Shown one piece after another: positions 23,260 through 32,992 of a stretch of DNA of 64,000 bases; position 1 is the stretch's first letter; every line of letters starts with the position of its first letter. Under the pieces are notes generated by a model that was not told the origin of the DNA, did no database searches, and worked only from the letters and a program-made list of their open reading frames with translations. Origin of the DNA: Methylovulum miyakonense HT12 (GTDB lineage: Bacteria; Pseudomonadota; Gammaproteobacteria; Methylococcales; Methylomonadaceae); the NCBI RefSeq assembly GCF_000384075.1, contig NZ_KB913025.1:643584-707583 (forward strand). Direction: 5' to 3'. Position numbers and translations under genes: made by a program.

Positions 23260-25992
23260 ATGCTTCGCCGCTTATTCCTGGTTTTTTTACCGTCCCTGGC
23301 CACCTCAAACAGCTTTGCCGACCAATCGGCATGGTCGTGCCAGCAGGACAAAAGCAGTAACGAATGGGTTTGCGTCGATGACCATGGCCCGGCTCCGCAG
23401 GAGGCCCCCATTGATGCTCCGGAGCAGGAGCCAAGGCCTGAACCTCTTGCAGTAGCCCCCAATGAATCCCCTAAACCCGCCCCATTGGCCATTGACCGTC
23501 CCGCTAGCATAACGCCACCCAAACCAACAAACCTTGAAGCGGCCAAACCGGCGCCGGACATGGCCCCGCCACCCGTTAACGCCACCGACACGGCGGCAAG
23601 CCCGATGACCAAACCGGTGATAAAGCCCTGCGCCAGCGACCCCAAATGCGCCGGAACCGGTGATGGGGAAGACTCAAGTGGTTTCGGCTTCAGCCTTCTC
23701 GACCCCGTTTATGACCACCAGCAGGAACAAATTTTCCGCACCTTGGCCAGTCAATTTGAAAATGACCCGTGGGCAAACTGCACCGCCCCCACCGGCACCC
23801 AGAAAAATTACACGCCAGTCGACCGGATGCGTGACAAAACGCCGTTGGATGTCAAATCGAACTATTCGGAAATATTTGATAATGAAATCGGCAATTATTC
23901 CGGGAACGTGGAACTGAACCGGGCCGACCAACACGCGCAATCACACTCGGCAAATTATGACAGCGTTTCAGAAACCCTGGATTTGCATGGCGACGTCTAT
24001 TACAGCGACGATGAACTGGCTTTGCATAGCGATTCGGCCACATTGAAATTGGCTTCCGACCAGGCCAAATTGCGCGACACTTTATTTGTTTTCCCGGCGA
24101 CGCCCCTACGCGGCCATGCCCAAGCGGTTTACCGGGACAGCAAAGATTTATCCCATTATCAAGGCGTCACTTACACCAGCTGCCGTCCGGGCAACCAGGA
24201 TTGGGCATTGCATGCTTCAGAGCTGAAATTGAACAAGCTGAAGGGCAAGGGTTCGGCGAAACATGCTTGGCTTGAATTTAAAGGCACGCCCGTTTTTTAT
24301 TCGCCTTATATGAGCTTCCCGATTGACAACCGGCGCATGTCCGGTTTCCTTGCCCCCGTTTTCGGCAATACCCAAACGGGCGGCTTCCTTTTTTCAGCAC
24401 CTTATTACTGGAATCTGGCGCCCAATTATGACGCCATACTCAAACCTAAATATTTTTCCAAGCGGGGCATTTTATTGGCGGCGGATTTCCGCTATATGTC
24501 CGAGCAATCGCTGGGCAAGATCAACCTGGAATACATGCCCCATGATGACGTCCTCAATACCTCGCGGTACCAGGGCTCACTGAGAAATACGACACAGTTC
24601 ACGCCCAACATCAATGCCAACTTAGATTTGAATTATGTATCCGACAAAAACTATTTTGCGGAATTAGGCAATGCCCTAAGCTTCCCCAATTTCAGTTTCG
24701 TGAGGAGCCAGGCGGACATCAATTACATCAGGGAAGGCCTGATGTTCAGGACACGGGTGGAAAATTACCAGACCATCGACCCCACCTTATCTGGCATCCA
24801 AATCCCCTACCGCCGGTTGCCGCAAGTCAACCTGAACTTGGCGCACTCCTTTAACAGCGTGCCTGTCGACACGCAGTTGGAAACTGAATCAGTGTATTTC
24901 CAACATGATAACTTGGTCAATGGCCAACGCTTTAACTTCAAACCCTCGGTCAGCTTGCCCTTGCAAACCGCCAGTGCGTACCTGACACCCAAAATATCCT
25001 TGCAACACACGGAATATTTATTGACCAACCAAATTTCAGGTTTACCCCAGGACATTTCCAGGACATTGCCGATTTTTTCGACCGATACGGGCTTGTACCT
25101 GGAGCGTGACCTTAATGTCGCCGGCCAAAGCTTGGTGCATACCCTGGAGCCACGGCTGTTTTATCTGTACATCCCAAAGACTGACCAGACCCAAATCCCC
25201 CTGTTTGATTCTTCGATTTACGATTTCTGGTACAGCAACATGTTCCGCGACAACCGTTTTAGTGGCTCCGACCGCATTCAGGATGCCAACCAAATCACTA
25301 CCGCGATCACTTCGCGCCTGGTTGACCCGGTTACAGGCACTGAAAAGCTGAAACTCAGCGTGGGCGAGATATTTTATTTCCGTAACCGGGAAGTGACGCT
25401 ATGTGGCGCGTACCCGTCCAGCTTATGTGCGGTTAGCCCGGTGGAGACACAGCCGACATCGCCATTGGTTGCGGAGTTGAGCACCCAATTCAACCGGCAT
25501 GTCGGTTTTGATTCCGGGATACAGTGGGATCCTGAATCCAACAGGATCGTCCGTGGCAAAGCGGTCGTCCATTTTGTCAATGAACCCGGCCAAGTGGTCA
25601 ACCTGGGTTACCTGTACCGGCTAAACCCCCTGATCCCTAACCACAGCAACGACATCACCCAAAGTGACATGTCCTTCCATTGGCCTATTTACAACAACTG
25701 GTCAATGGTCGGACGCTGGCTGTATTCATGGCTGTATAATAGTACCCAAGATGGTTTTGTCGGCCTGGAAAAGGAAAACTGCTGTTGGCGTTTCCGTATC
25801 ATTGGCCGCCAATACCTAAACAGCATCAATAACATCAATAACACTGACGTGCTCAGCAACAACACCGTCGAAGGCACCGCCCTGACCGGCATATTCTTCC
25901 AGATAGAACTGAAAGGCCTGACTGGCGTCGGCGAGCAATTGGATGACTTCTTCGTAAAAAGTATTTATGGTTACCGGAAACCTGGCAAATGA
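23260..25992 (+). CDS. lptD: LPS assembly outer-membrane protein LptD
   Basis: 910 residues from the ATG at 23260, which starts a clear signal peptide (LRRLFLVFLPSLATSNSFA); the frame is open 19 codons earlier but that gives a poor signal. Residues 20-140 are a Pro-rich linker, unusually long, then the OstA/LptA-like periplasmic domain (GNVELNRADQHAQSHSANYD) and the large beta-barrel with LptD motifs (YFSKRGILLAADFRYM, ending GLTGVGEQLDDFFVKSI). It inserts LPS in the outer leaflet with LptE. SurA, its chaperone, overlaps by 4 bases. Confidence 0.92.
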   Translation: MLRRLFLVFLPSLATSNSFADQSAWSCQQDKSSNEWVCVDDHGPAPQEAPIDAPEQEPRPEPLAVAPNESPKPAPLAIDRPASITPPKPTNLEAAKPAPDMAPPPVNATDTAASPMTKPVIKPCASDPKCAGTGDGEDSSGFGFSLLDPVYDHQQEQIFRTLASQFENDPWANCTAPTGTQKNYTPVDRMRDKTPLDVKSNYSEIFDNEIGNYSGNVELNRADQHAQSHSANYDSVSETLDLHGDVYYSDDELALHSDSATLKLASDQAKLRDTLFVFPATPLRGHAQAVYRDSKDLSHYQGVTYTSCRPGNQDWALHASELKLNKLKGKGSAKHAWLEFKGTPVFYSPYMSFPIDNRRMSGFLAPVFGNTQTGGFLFSAPYYWNLAPNYDAILKPKYFSKRGILLAADFRYMSEQSLGKINLEYMPHDDVLNTSRYQGSLRNTTQFTPNINANLDLNYVSDKNYFAELGNALSFPNFSFVRSQADINYIREGLMFRTRVENYQTIDPTLSGIQIPYRRLPQVNLNLAHSFNSVPVDTQLETESVYFQHDNLVNGQRFNFKPSVSLPLQTASAYLTPKISLQHTEYLLTNQISGLPQDISRTLPIFSTDTGLYLERDLNVAGQSLVHTLEPRLFYLYIPKTDQTQIPLFDSSIYDFWYSNMFRDNRFSGSDRIQDANQITTAITSRLVDPVTGTEKLKLSVGEIFYFRNREVTLCGAYPSSLCAVSPVETQPTSPLVAELSTQFNRHVGFDSGIQWDPESNRIVRGKAVVHFVNEPGQVVNLGYLYRLNPLIPNHSNDITQSDMSFHWPIYNNWSMVGRWLYSWLYNSTQDGFVGLEKENCCWRFRIIGRQYLNSINNINNTDVLSNNTVEGTALTGIFFQIELKGLTGVGEQLDDFFVKSIYGYRKPGK

Positions 25993-27296
25993 TCAAACAA
26001 CAACCCACCCCCGTTATTTTATTGTCCATCTTGCTCTGGAGCTTGCTGTCCGGCACTTTCACCGCAAAAGCCGAACCCCTTGACCGCATCATCGCCATCG
26101 TCGAGGACGATGTGATTCTGGAACGGGAGCTGCAAAAAGAAATGACGGGGATTATCCAACGGATAGCCGCCAGCAAGTCACAAATGCCGCCTGAGCAAAT
26201 TTTGCGCAAACAGGTACTGGAAAAATTGATCATCGACAAACTGCAACGGCAGATGGCGGAAAGGGCGGGCATTACCGTCAGCGAAGACATGCTCAACAAT
26301 TCGGCGGCCGATATTGCCCAGCGCAACAATATGAACTTGGAACAATTCCGCGCAGAACTGGAAAAACAAGGCATCCCCTATAAAAGTTTTTTGGACAATA
26401 TGCGGGACGAAATCGCCATCAACCAGTTGCGTGGGCGGGAAATCGGCGGGCGCATTAAAGTCACCGACCAAGAAGTTGAACACTATATGGAAACCCAAGG
26501 CAAGGTCGGCGATGAATCCGTCCAATACCATTTGGGGCACATCCTGATCGCGCTTAAGGAAGGCGCCTCTCCGGCAGACATACAAAATGCCCAGCGCAAG
26601 GCTGACGACCTGGTCGCCAAACTCCGCGCCGGCGGGGATTTCGCACAGACGGCCATCAGCAACTCGGATGACGGCAATGCCTTGAAAGGCGGTGATTTAG
26701 GCTGGCGTACCCTCAGCACCTTGCCGACCCTGTTTACGGAAGGTGTCAGCAAAATGAAAACGGGCGACATCGCCGACCCGATCCGCAGCCCCAGCGGTTT
26801 CCACATCATCAAAATGCTCGAGCTTAAAGGCGGCATTGGCGACCATTTCATCACCAAGACCAAAGTCCGGCATATTTTGATCAAGACCAATGAACTGGTG
26901 GATGACGCCGAAGCCAAAAAACGTTTGCTGGGCTTGAAAGCACGGATTCTTGACGGCGATGATTTTGCCAACTTGGCGCGTTCCCATTCCGACGACAAAG
27001 GTTCGGCAATCAAAGGCGGCTCACTCGACTGGGTGTCACCGGGCGACCTGGTCAAACCCTTTGAAGAAGCCATGTCGCGCTTGGAAATCAAACAAATCAG
27101 CGACCCTGTACAAACCCAGTTCGGCTGGCATTTAATCCAAGTAATGGATAGGGAAAATAAGGATAATAGCGCCGAATATAAGAAAAATTTAGTCCGTGAC
27201 GCCATCAGAAAACGTAAAATTGAAGAAGAAACCGAGTTGTGGATACGCCGCTTGCGTGATGAAGCTTACGTGGAAATCAATCCTGGCAACCTTTAA
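25989..27296 (+). CDS. surA: Periplasmic peptidyl-prolyl isomerase and chaperone SurA
   Basis: 435 residues: signal peptide (LLSILLWSLLSGTFTAKA), SurA_N domain (LDRIIAIVEDDVILERELQ), and two parvulin domains beginning near YHLGHILIALKEGASPADI and VRHILIKTNELVDDAEAK. SurA carries unfolded outer-membrane proteins, LptD among them. It is translationally coupled to lptD. A terminator follows. Confidence 0.93.
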   Translation: MIKQQPTPVILLSILLWSLLSGTFTAKAEPLDRIIAIVEDDVILERELQKEMTGIIQRIAASKSQMPPEQILRKQVLEKLIIDKLQRQMAERAGITVSEDMLNNSAADIAQRNNMNLEQFRAELEKQGIPYKSFLDNMRDEIAINQLRGREIGGRIKVTDQEVEHYMETQGKVGDESVQYHLGHILIALKEGASPADIQNAQRKADDLVAKLRAGGDFAQTAISNSDDGNALKGGDLGWRTLSTLPTLFTEGVSKMKTGDIADPIRSPSGFHIIKMLELKGGIGDHFITKTKVRHILIKTNELVDDAEAKKRLLGLKARILDGDDFANLARSHSDDKGSAIKGGSLDWVSPGDLVKPFEEAMSRLEIKQISDPVQTQFGWHLIQVMDRENKDNSAEYKKNLVRDAIRKRKIEEETELWIRRLRDEAYVEINPGNL

Positions 27297-27336
27297 GGCA
27301 TCGTCGCTTAAGTTGCCCTATTTTTCCGCGCCCTGG

Positions 27337-27358
27337 CGTTAAACCTAACGGCTTTTTT
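27337..27358 (+). terminator. Rho-independent terminator after surA
   Basis: CGTTA (27337-27341), loop AACC, TAACG (27346-27350), then GC and six T (27353-27358). It lies 40 bases after the surA stop. Confidence 0.65.
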
Positions 27359-27442
27359 GGCTATCCACACAAACGCGAATACCCCAGGTGTAGCACACCT
27401 GGCGCCATCCTATCCAGTACGTAAAAAATAACTATAAAAATT

Positions 27443-27997
27443 GTGAACAACAGCAATAAAGCCGTCGAGCCTGACCAAAAACCCGAGCTGTTGAAGGAGT
27501 GTTTGCAACACATCCTGGCCCATACCCCATTAGACACCCAGCGCACCCTGGTACAAAGCCTGGCTGATGACCTGGGCATTGACCTATTGTCATGTGCGGC
27601 GGCGCTGTTTTACCTGACCCAACCGCAACCCGCCGCCCCTGCCCCGACACCGGAACCCGTCAACATAATCAAAATGGTGCGTTACCGCCTGGATGTAGGC
27701 AGCCAACACCAAGTCAACGCCGAAACCCTAAAAAAAGTCCTGGTCGAAGAATCCGGCGTCGACAAAAACAACATTAACAACATCAACATCCGTGGTTTAT
27801 ATACACTCATCGACTTGCCTGATTCCATGCCCCCGGACATTTTCCAGCATCTGAAAACGGTGGAAATAAATGCACGGCCGCTGGCAATAAAACGCGTAAA
27901 ATCCCGTTATAAAAAACGCACTAACTTACATCGCCGCCGCAGCAAACCACACCCTGTAAAATCCGGCAAAGCTGCTGGCGATCCATGCGCAGACTGA
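27443..27997 (+). CDS. Stand-alone DbpA-type RNA-binding domain protein
   Basis: 184 residues with a GTG start. Residues 75-150 match the C-terminal RNA-binding domain (DbpA RBD, an RRM-like fold) of DEAD-box helicases: MVRYRLDVGSQHQVNAETLK, NINIRGLYTLIDLPDSMP, DIFQHLKTVEINARPLAI. The N-terminal 70 residues are helical and unlike any helicase motor; the tail is strongly basic (RYKKRTNLHRRRSKPH). With no ATPase domain it cannot unwind RNA itself; it may bind rRNA or act with a helicase. It precedes rnd by 60 bases. Confidence 0.75.
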   Translation: MNNSNKAVEPDQKPELLKECLQHILAHTPLDTQRTLVQSLADDLGIDLLSCAAALFYLTQPQPAAPAPTPEPVNIIKMVRYRLDVGSQHQVNAETLKKVLVEESGVDKNNINNINIRGLYTLIDLPDSMPPDIFQHLKTVEINARPLAIKRVKSRYKKRTNLHRRRSKPHPVKSGKAAGDPCAD

Positions 27998-28056
27998 TCG
28001 CCACCCAGCCCCAACAACCTCTCTGCGGTTTTTCCCCATGATGGCCCGATAACTGT

Positions 28057-29229
28057 ATGACCACTATCAACTACATAAACACACCTGAAAAACTGACCGC
28101 CGTGTGCGCCCTGATACGGGAAGCGTCCTGGCTGGCGCTAGACACCGAATTTCTTCGTGAAAAAACTTATTACCCTAAATTCTGCCTGTTACAAATCGCC
28201 ACCCCTGACTGGGTGGCTTGCATTGACCCGATTGCCTTGCCGGATTTAGGCGAGTTATTTGCGGCCATTTACAACCCTAACATCATCAAAGTCTTCCATT
28301 CCTGCCGCCAAGATTTGGAGATTTTTTTTCAAGTCACCGGAAAATTGCCCACACCGATTTTTGACACCCAAGTCGCCGCCCCCTTGTTGGGTTTTCAGGA
28401 CAACCCCGGTTATGCCATGCTGGTGTCCAGTTTCCTCAATATCAATCTGAGCAAAGCGCACACCCGCGCCGACTGGAGCAAGCGCCCGTTAACCGAAGCA
28501 CAAATTGAATACGCGGCCGATGATGTCATTTACTTATGCCAGATTTACCAGATCATCATCAAAAAGCTCGCCGAACTGGGGCGCGCCGACTGGTTAAAAC
28601 AGGACTTTGCCGAACTCTCGAATCCTGACATCTACCACATTGACCCCGCCAAAGCTTGGCTAAAAATCAAAGGCAAAAACAAACTCACCGGCAAACAGCT
28701 GTCCATCATCCAAGCGGTGACCGAATGGCGGGAAAAGACCGCCCAACGCGAAGACCGCCCGAAAAGCTGGCTATTGAAGGATGAGTTATTGTTCGACATT
28801 GCCAAGCTGCAACCTGAAAACATCAGTGACTTGGCCGCCGTCCGCGGCATCAACGAACGTGTCCTCCACCGTTATGGCAAAGAGCTTTGCGAAATCATCA
28901 CGGCCGCCAAAAACCAGCCGCCCATCCCCCTGCATGAGCAGGGAAGGCCCACCAAAAAGACCCAGCAACAAGAAGCGATACTGGACATTTTGACGGCGCT
29001 GGTGCGTATCCGCGCCGAAGAAAACTCCTTGAACCCCAGCATCTTGGCAAGCCGTAAGGATTTGGAAGCATTGCTGTTCAATGATGACAATGATGATGCT
29101 GACGGATGCCCCTTGTTGCACGGCTGGCGATACACGATGGCGGGCAAGGAACTGGTCGGTTTACTGAAGGGTGAATTGGTATTGGGGATACAGGCTGATA
29201 AATTGGCCATTATGGCAGCCCACAACTAA
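28057..29229 (+). CDS. rnd: Ribonuclease D
   Basis: 390 residues. The DEDDy exonuclease motifs are present: WLALDTEFLREKTYY (Exo I), IKVFHSCRQDLEIFF (Exo II) and EYAADDVIYLCQIY (Exo III). The HRDC domain follows (residues 210-290, SIIQAVTEWREKTAQRED). RNase D trims 3' ends of tRNA precursors. It sits between the DbpA-like protein and ygfZ, in a run of same-strand genes. Confidence 0.92.
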   Translation: MTTINYINTPEKLTAVCALIREASWLALDTEFLREKTYYPKFCLLQIATPDWVACIDPIALPDLGELFAAIYNPNIIKVFHSCRQDLEIFFQVTGKLPTPIFDTQVAAPLLGFQDNPGYAMLVSSFLNINLSKAHTRADWSKRPLTEAQIEYAADDVIYLCQIYQIIIKKLAELGRADWLKQDFAELSNPDIYHIDPAKAWLKIKGKNKLTGKQLSIIQAVTEWREKTAQREDRPKSWLLKDELLFDIAKLQPENISDLAAVRGINERVLHRYGKELCEIITAAKNQPPIPLHEQGRPTKKTQQQEAILDILTALVRIRAEENSLNPSILASRKDLEALLFNDDNDDADGCPLLHGWRYTMAGKELVGLLKGELVLGIQADKLAIMAAHN

Positions 29230-29248
29230 AGGATCGGACAACCCCATC

Positions 29249-30217
29249 ATGAACCCAACCTGGCAAAACTTCCTGCGATCGGCCCAAGCAGGCTTCCCAT
29301 CCCCCACTGGAATTAGTTTTCCAGCCCGTCCCGCAGAACATCAGCGTATTTTTGCCCTGGCGCATTTGGGCGTGTTGACCGTCAGCGGCAAAGACGCGGC
29401 GACTTTATTGCAGGGTCAAATCACCTGTAACATTAAAGAGGTTACAGACGAACAAAGCAGTTTGGGCGCGGTGTGCAACCCTAAAGGCCGGGCCATCGCC
29501 ACATTCTTGTTGATTAAACAAGCGGATGTTTTCCATCTCGTCTTGCCCATTGGCTTGCTGGAGACGGTCAAAAAACGTTTGGGGATGTTCATCTTACGCT
29601 CCATCGTCACCATCACCGACAACACCAACGCGTATTGCCTGCTAGGCATTACTGCCCCCCCGGCGCCCTCCCCCGGCGCATGGTTGGCCACGACCCGGCA
29701 AACCTTCATCAGCGTGCATTGGGGGGCGCGGGCATTGATCCTTGCCCCGCCCGATGCCGCCATCGCATTTTGGTCAGAACAGGTCAAGCAAGGCTTCCAG
29801 CCTGAAAATCCGGCAAACTGGCAGTTGCTCGACATTGAATCAGGCATCCCTTGGCTAAACGCAGAAACATCAGAAGAATTTGTCCCGCAAATGCTAAACC
29901 TGGACAAATTGGGCGGCATCAGCTTCACCAAAGGCTGTTACACAGGGCAGGAAATCATTGCCAGGACGCATTATCTGGGCAAAAGCAAACGCGGCATGTT
30001 GTTGGCGGAAGCCAGCATACCCGCACCGGAGCCGAACACCAACGTATTGGATGGTCGTGATGAAACCGTAGGGCAAGTGCTGGCGGCACAAACCGACGGG
30101 CAAAGCTGTAAGTTGTTGATCGTCATCCAACTTGCCGAAAATAACCAGTATCAGCTTAAGCTAGCGGATGGCACTCCCCTGCACATCATCCCGACAACTG
30201 AATATGGCCAAAGGTAA
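29249..30217 (+). CDS. ygfZ: tRNA-modifying folate-binding protein YgfZ
   Basis: 322 residues from the ATG at 29249; an upstream frame overlapping rnd is not used. GcvT-like folate-binding fold with the signature KGCYTGQEIIARTHYLGKSK, whose Cys is essential in YgfZ. It supports maturation or repair of some Fe-S enzymes such as MiaB, by established knowledge of the family. Nineteen bases after rnd, probably co-transcribed. Confidence 0.9.
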   Translation: MNPTWQNFLRSAQAGFPSPTGISFPARPAEHQRIFALAHLGVLTVSGKDAATLLQGQITCNIKEVTDEQSSLGAVCNPKGRAIATFLLIKQADVFHLVLPIGLLETVKKRLGMFILRSIVTITDNTNAYCLLGITAPPAPSPGAWLATTRQTFISVHWGARALILAPPDAAIAFWSEQVKQGFQPENPANWQLLDIESGIPWLNAETSEEFVPQMLNLDKLGGISFTKGCYTGQEIIARTHYLGKSKRGMLLAEASIPAPEPNTNVLDGRDETVGQVLAAQTDGQSCKLLIVIQLAENNQYQLKLADGTPLHIIPTTEYGQR

Positions 30218-30303
30218 AAGGCGGACGATTTGGCTTCGCCCATCACAAAACCCGTGCGCTTTTGGTTTTAGCCTACCCTTAACCTTTGTTTTTATTGACT
30301 GTC

Positions 30304-31284
30304 ATGCCCACTCCCATTGATAACCAAGCCATCATCCGTTTCCGCCGCTTAGGCACATTAACCATTTTCGCGGTGTACCTCGTCATACTTGCGGGCGGCA
30401 TTGTCAGGGCATCGGGGGCGGGCATGGGTTGCCCCGATTGGCCCACTTGTTTCGGGCAGTGGATACCGCCGACCGACGAAGCCCAACTGCCTGCCAATTA
30501 CCACGAAATCTACGCCCAACGCGGCTATGAAAACACCCAGTTCAATCCGGTAAAAACCTGGACGGAATACACCAACCGCCTCGTTGGCGTAACGATCGGG
30601 ATATTGATTTTTCTGACCGCCTGGTCATCGCGGATTTTTCTGAAAACCGACAAAACCATTTTTTACTTGGCTTTAGGCAGTTTTTTCCTGGTGGGATTTC
30701 AGGGCTGGTTAGGCTCGACCGTGGTCGCCAGCAACCTGAAACCCGTCATGATCACCCTGCACATGCTGTTGGCTTTAGGCATTGTCGCGTTGTTGACCTA
30801 CACCATCACCCGTTCGCAACGGGACTTTATCGGCCAGCTTGACACCGGACAACTGCCAGCCAAAATCCAAACCGTCTTGAAAGTGGCAATGGCGATGACT
30901 TTATTGCAAGTGGCAATGGGGACACAAGTTAGGGAAGCGGTGGATTTCATCGCCCACGAACACAGCTACATAGACCGCAAATACTGGCGCGATGATTTCC
31001 CCATCATTTTCTATGTGCACCGCTCGTTTTCCTCCATTATCTTGTTCACCAATTTGTGGATAGTCTGGAAACTGCGCCAGAGCATTGCTAAGGATAGCTT
31101 GTTGCTACGCACAGGATATGCCTTGGCAGGCTTGATCATCACCGCGATTTTAGCGGGCGTGACCCTTGACCGGCTTGGCGTGCCACCCGTTGCCCAACCC
31201 GTGCATTTGTTAATGGCAAATATGATCTTCGGCGTGCAGTTTTTTCTGGCGATGTGTTTGAATTATGCAGGAAAGCGTCAATAA
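30304..31284 (+). CDS. ctaA: Heme A synthase (COX15/CtaA)
   Basis: 326 residues with about eight membrane helices. COX15-family motifs: AGGIVRASGAGMGCPDWPTC (conserved Gly and Cys region), EYTNRLVGVTIGIL (His-less N half as in type 2), ITLHMLLAL, FYVHRSFSS and PVHLLMANMIFGVQ with the heme-ligand histidines. It oxidises heme O to heme A for aa3-type cytochrome oxidase. No ctaB neighbour here. Confidence 0.9.
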   Translation: MPTPIDNQAIIRFRRLGTLTIFAVYLVILAGGIVRASGAGMGCPDWPTCFGQWIPPTDEAQLPANYHEIYAQRGYENTQFNPVKTWTEYTNRLVGVTIGILIFLTAWSSRIFLKTDKTIFYLALGSFFLVGFQGWLGSTVVASNLKPVMITLHMLLALGIVALLTYTITRSQRDFIGQLDTGQLPAKIQTVLKVAMAMTLLQVAMGTQVREAVDFIAHEHSYIDRKYWRDDFPIIFYVHRSFSSIILFTNLWIVWKLRQSIAKDSLLLRTGYALAGLIITAILAGVTLDRLGVPPVAQPVHLLMANMIFGVQFFLAMCLNYAGKRQ

Positions 31285-31396
31285 AAATCAGCCTGCCAAA
31301 CCTTATCGGCACAACGCCATTGGTTTGGCACGCAGCAAATGAGATAGGAGCTGTGGCTTGGCCACGAGGCAGGGAGAACAATCAATTTGAACAAAA

Positions 31397-31431
31397 ACGT
31401 TAGGTTTTCCCCGGAAGGCATAACCTAACGT
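31397..31431. repeat. 10-bp perfect inverted repeat after ctaA
   Basis: ACGTTAGGTT (31397-31406) and AACCTAACGT (31422-31431), 15-nt loop, no T run. It may terminate transcription between the convergent ctaA and phosphoesterase genes. Confidence 0.45.
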
Positions 31432-31460
31432 GGTTATGCGGATGATGATGCGGCGGGATA

Positions 31461-31482
31461 AAGGTAGGGGGAACCCTACCTT
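31461..31482. terminator. Hairpin downstream of the phosphoesterase gene
   Basis: AAGGTAGGG (31461-31469), loop GGAA, CCCTACCTT (31474-31482): a perfect 9-bp stem 30 bases past the phosphoesterase stop. No T run follows, so termination is a guess from position. Confidence 0.45.
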
Positions 31483-31512
31483 CGTATCATCACCACCGAT
31501 CAGTTTTTAAGC

Positions 31513-32826
31513 TTAATGTAAAACAATTCCAGAATCTAAAGGGATTTTAGGGTTGGCCAATGTGTCATCAAAACCGTAAGTATTGAGAATAACCCTACCG
31601 CTCTGATGGATACCAACTCTCGCCCATGAATACATCCGGTCTTTGGGGTTGCCAGTTGAAACAGATGATTCAAAAGGCGAGCCGCCTGCACCAACTAACA
31701 CCTGATAAGCGGAACCCGCTTGATTAAAGCCATTGATTTTTTGGATATTGTAACTGTGCTCATGTCCACAGAAATAAGTGGCCTTATACTTGACAATAAT
31801 ATCCCAGAAGGCTTTAGCCGCTATAGGGTCTTTGTCATTCAAAGAAGAAGTGCTGGATGGTGCTGAACCTAAGTAATTATAGAAAAACGCCGGTTTGTGG
31901 CCAAAAACAAAAAAGTGTTTCGCACCATTCGTTTTGGCAATATTTAAATCATTTTCCAACCAAGTGTTAGGCGCGTAACCATCTTTGCCAACTGCATCCG
32001 TATTGATAACCACAAAGTGGGACGTACCAATGTCAAAAGAATAGCTCAGTTGCGCCTGGTCAGTGCTAATACCATCTGGATTGCTAACATAAGGTGCAGG
32101 AGTGGTTGCTAACGTTGATGGGTCATAATACGGGTTGTTGAAGGGGTTAAAATTAGTTGCGGACACACCCGTCAATTTAGCCAAACGGCTGGTATCAAGA
32201 ATCAAATCCCCCATATTGTCTTTCCAAGCGGTTTCGTTCTCAACTTGGGCTGACTTACCGCAGCGTTTACATTGCACTTCGTGGTTGCCAGGAACAGGCA
32301 CAAGATAAGTGCCATTTTCCATCAAATTGGCAATCATACCCCGCCAGAAGCCATATTGTTTGTAGAACTGCATCAAATCGGAATTGGCCACATCGCTTAC
32401 AGTAGGATTGGTAATGGCGGTTTCACCAACACCATTTGACGTTCTGGTAACAGGCACACCGGCCTTACCATACCCCATAATCATATCACCATTAAAAAAC
32501 AACAGGTTAGGCTTTTGCGCCTGGATAGCACGTAAAATACGTCCCCAAGCTTTGGTATTTTGCAGCCATTTGCAATCTTGTGCCGATATGCCAGGGTTAG
32601 CGGTTAATCCAGTCCCTGACGGTGTTTGGCAATTACCCACACCGACCATACTTAAGTCTTTGACGCTTGGGTCTATATTTACAGGATCTTGGCGGGAGTC
32701 GCCCACGGTAGAGAAATTCAAAATAACTGGATCAGCGGCATGCGAAGGCGCACTGACCAGTAGGGCTGAAAACAATACGATGGACATTGCTTTCAATGGT
32801 TGAGAAAACTTTTTGCTTTTAATCAC
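31513..32826 (-). CDS. Secreted calcineurin-like metallophosphoesterase
   Basis: 437 residues with a GTG start and signal peptide (MSIVLFSALLVSAPSHAAD). Metal-site motifs in order: FSTVGDSRQD, LLFFNGDMIMG, VPVPGNHEVQCKRC, FFVFGHKPAFF and YFCGHEHSYNIQ, a full calcineurin-type set. Substrate unknown; related exported enzymes hydrolyse phosphomonoesters or phosphodiesters. The Shine-Dalgarno is inside a 12-bp leader hairpin (see 32834-32869), suggesting translational control. Stands alone. Confidence 0.85.
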   Translation of the reverse strand: MIKSKKFSQPLKAMSIVLFSALLVSAPSHAADPVILNFSTVGDSRQDPVNIDPSVKDLSMVGVGNCQTPSGTGLTANPGISAQDCKWLQNTKAWGRILRAIQAQKPNLLFFNGDMIMGYGKAGVPVTRTSNGVGETAITNPTVSDVANSDLMQFYKQYGFWRGMIANLMENGTYLVPVPGNHEVQCKRCGKSAQVENETAWKDNMGDLILDTSRLAKLTGVSATNFNPFNNPYYDPSTLATTPAPYVSNPDGISTDQAQLSYSFDIGTSHFVVINTDAVGKDGYAPNTWLENDLNIAKTNGAKHFFVFGHKPAFFYNYLGSAPSSTSSLNDKDPIAAKAFWDIIVKYKATYFCGHEHSYNIQKINGFNQAGSAYQVLVGAGGSPFESSVSTGNPKDRMYSWARVGIHQSGRVILNTYGFDDTLANPKIPLDSGIVLH

Positions 32827-32833
32827 TTAACAG

Positions 32834-32869
32834 TCTCCGGTCTTAGAATATTTTAGGTAAGACCGGAGA
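32834..32869 (-). promoter_or_regulatory. Leader hairpin that sequesters the phosphoesterase Shine-Dalgarno
   Basis: A 12-bp perfect inverted repeat (32834-32845 with 32858-32869), loop 12 nt. In the minus-strand transcript the 3' arm is TAAGACCGGAGA, and its GGAG is the ribosome binding site 8 bases before the GTG start at 32826. Folding would hide the site. No known riboswitch recognised. Confidence 0.6.
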
Positions 32870-32992
32870 TAGTAACTAAAGATTATGACTTATTGATTAC
32901 GGACGGAAATCTTATAGATGCGGATTAATTTGGGTGTCAGGGTGGGCACAAACCACCTGTGCCCACCCCCTATCCGGCTGGAACCGATGTAA

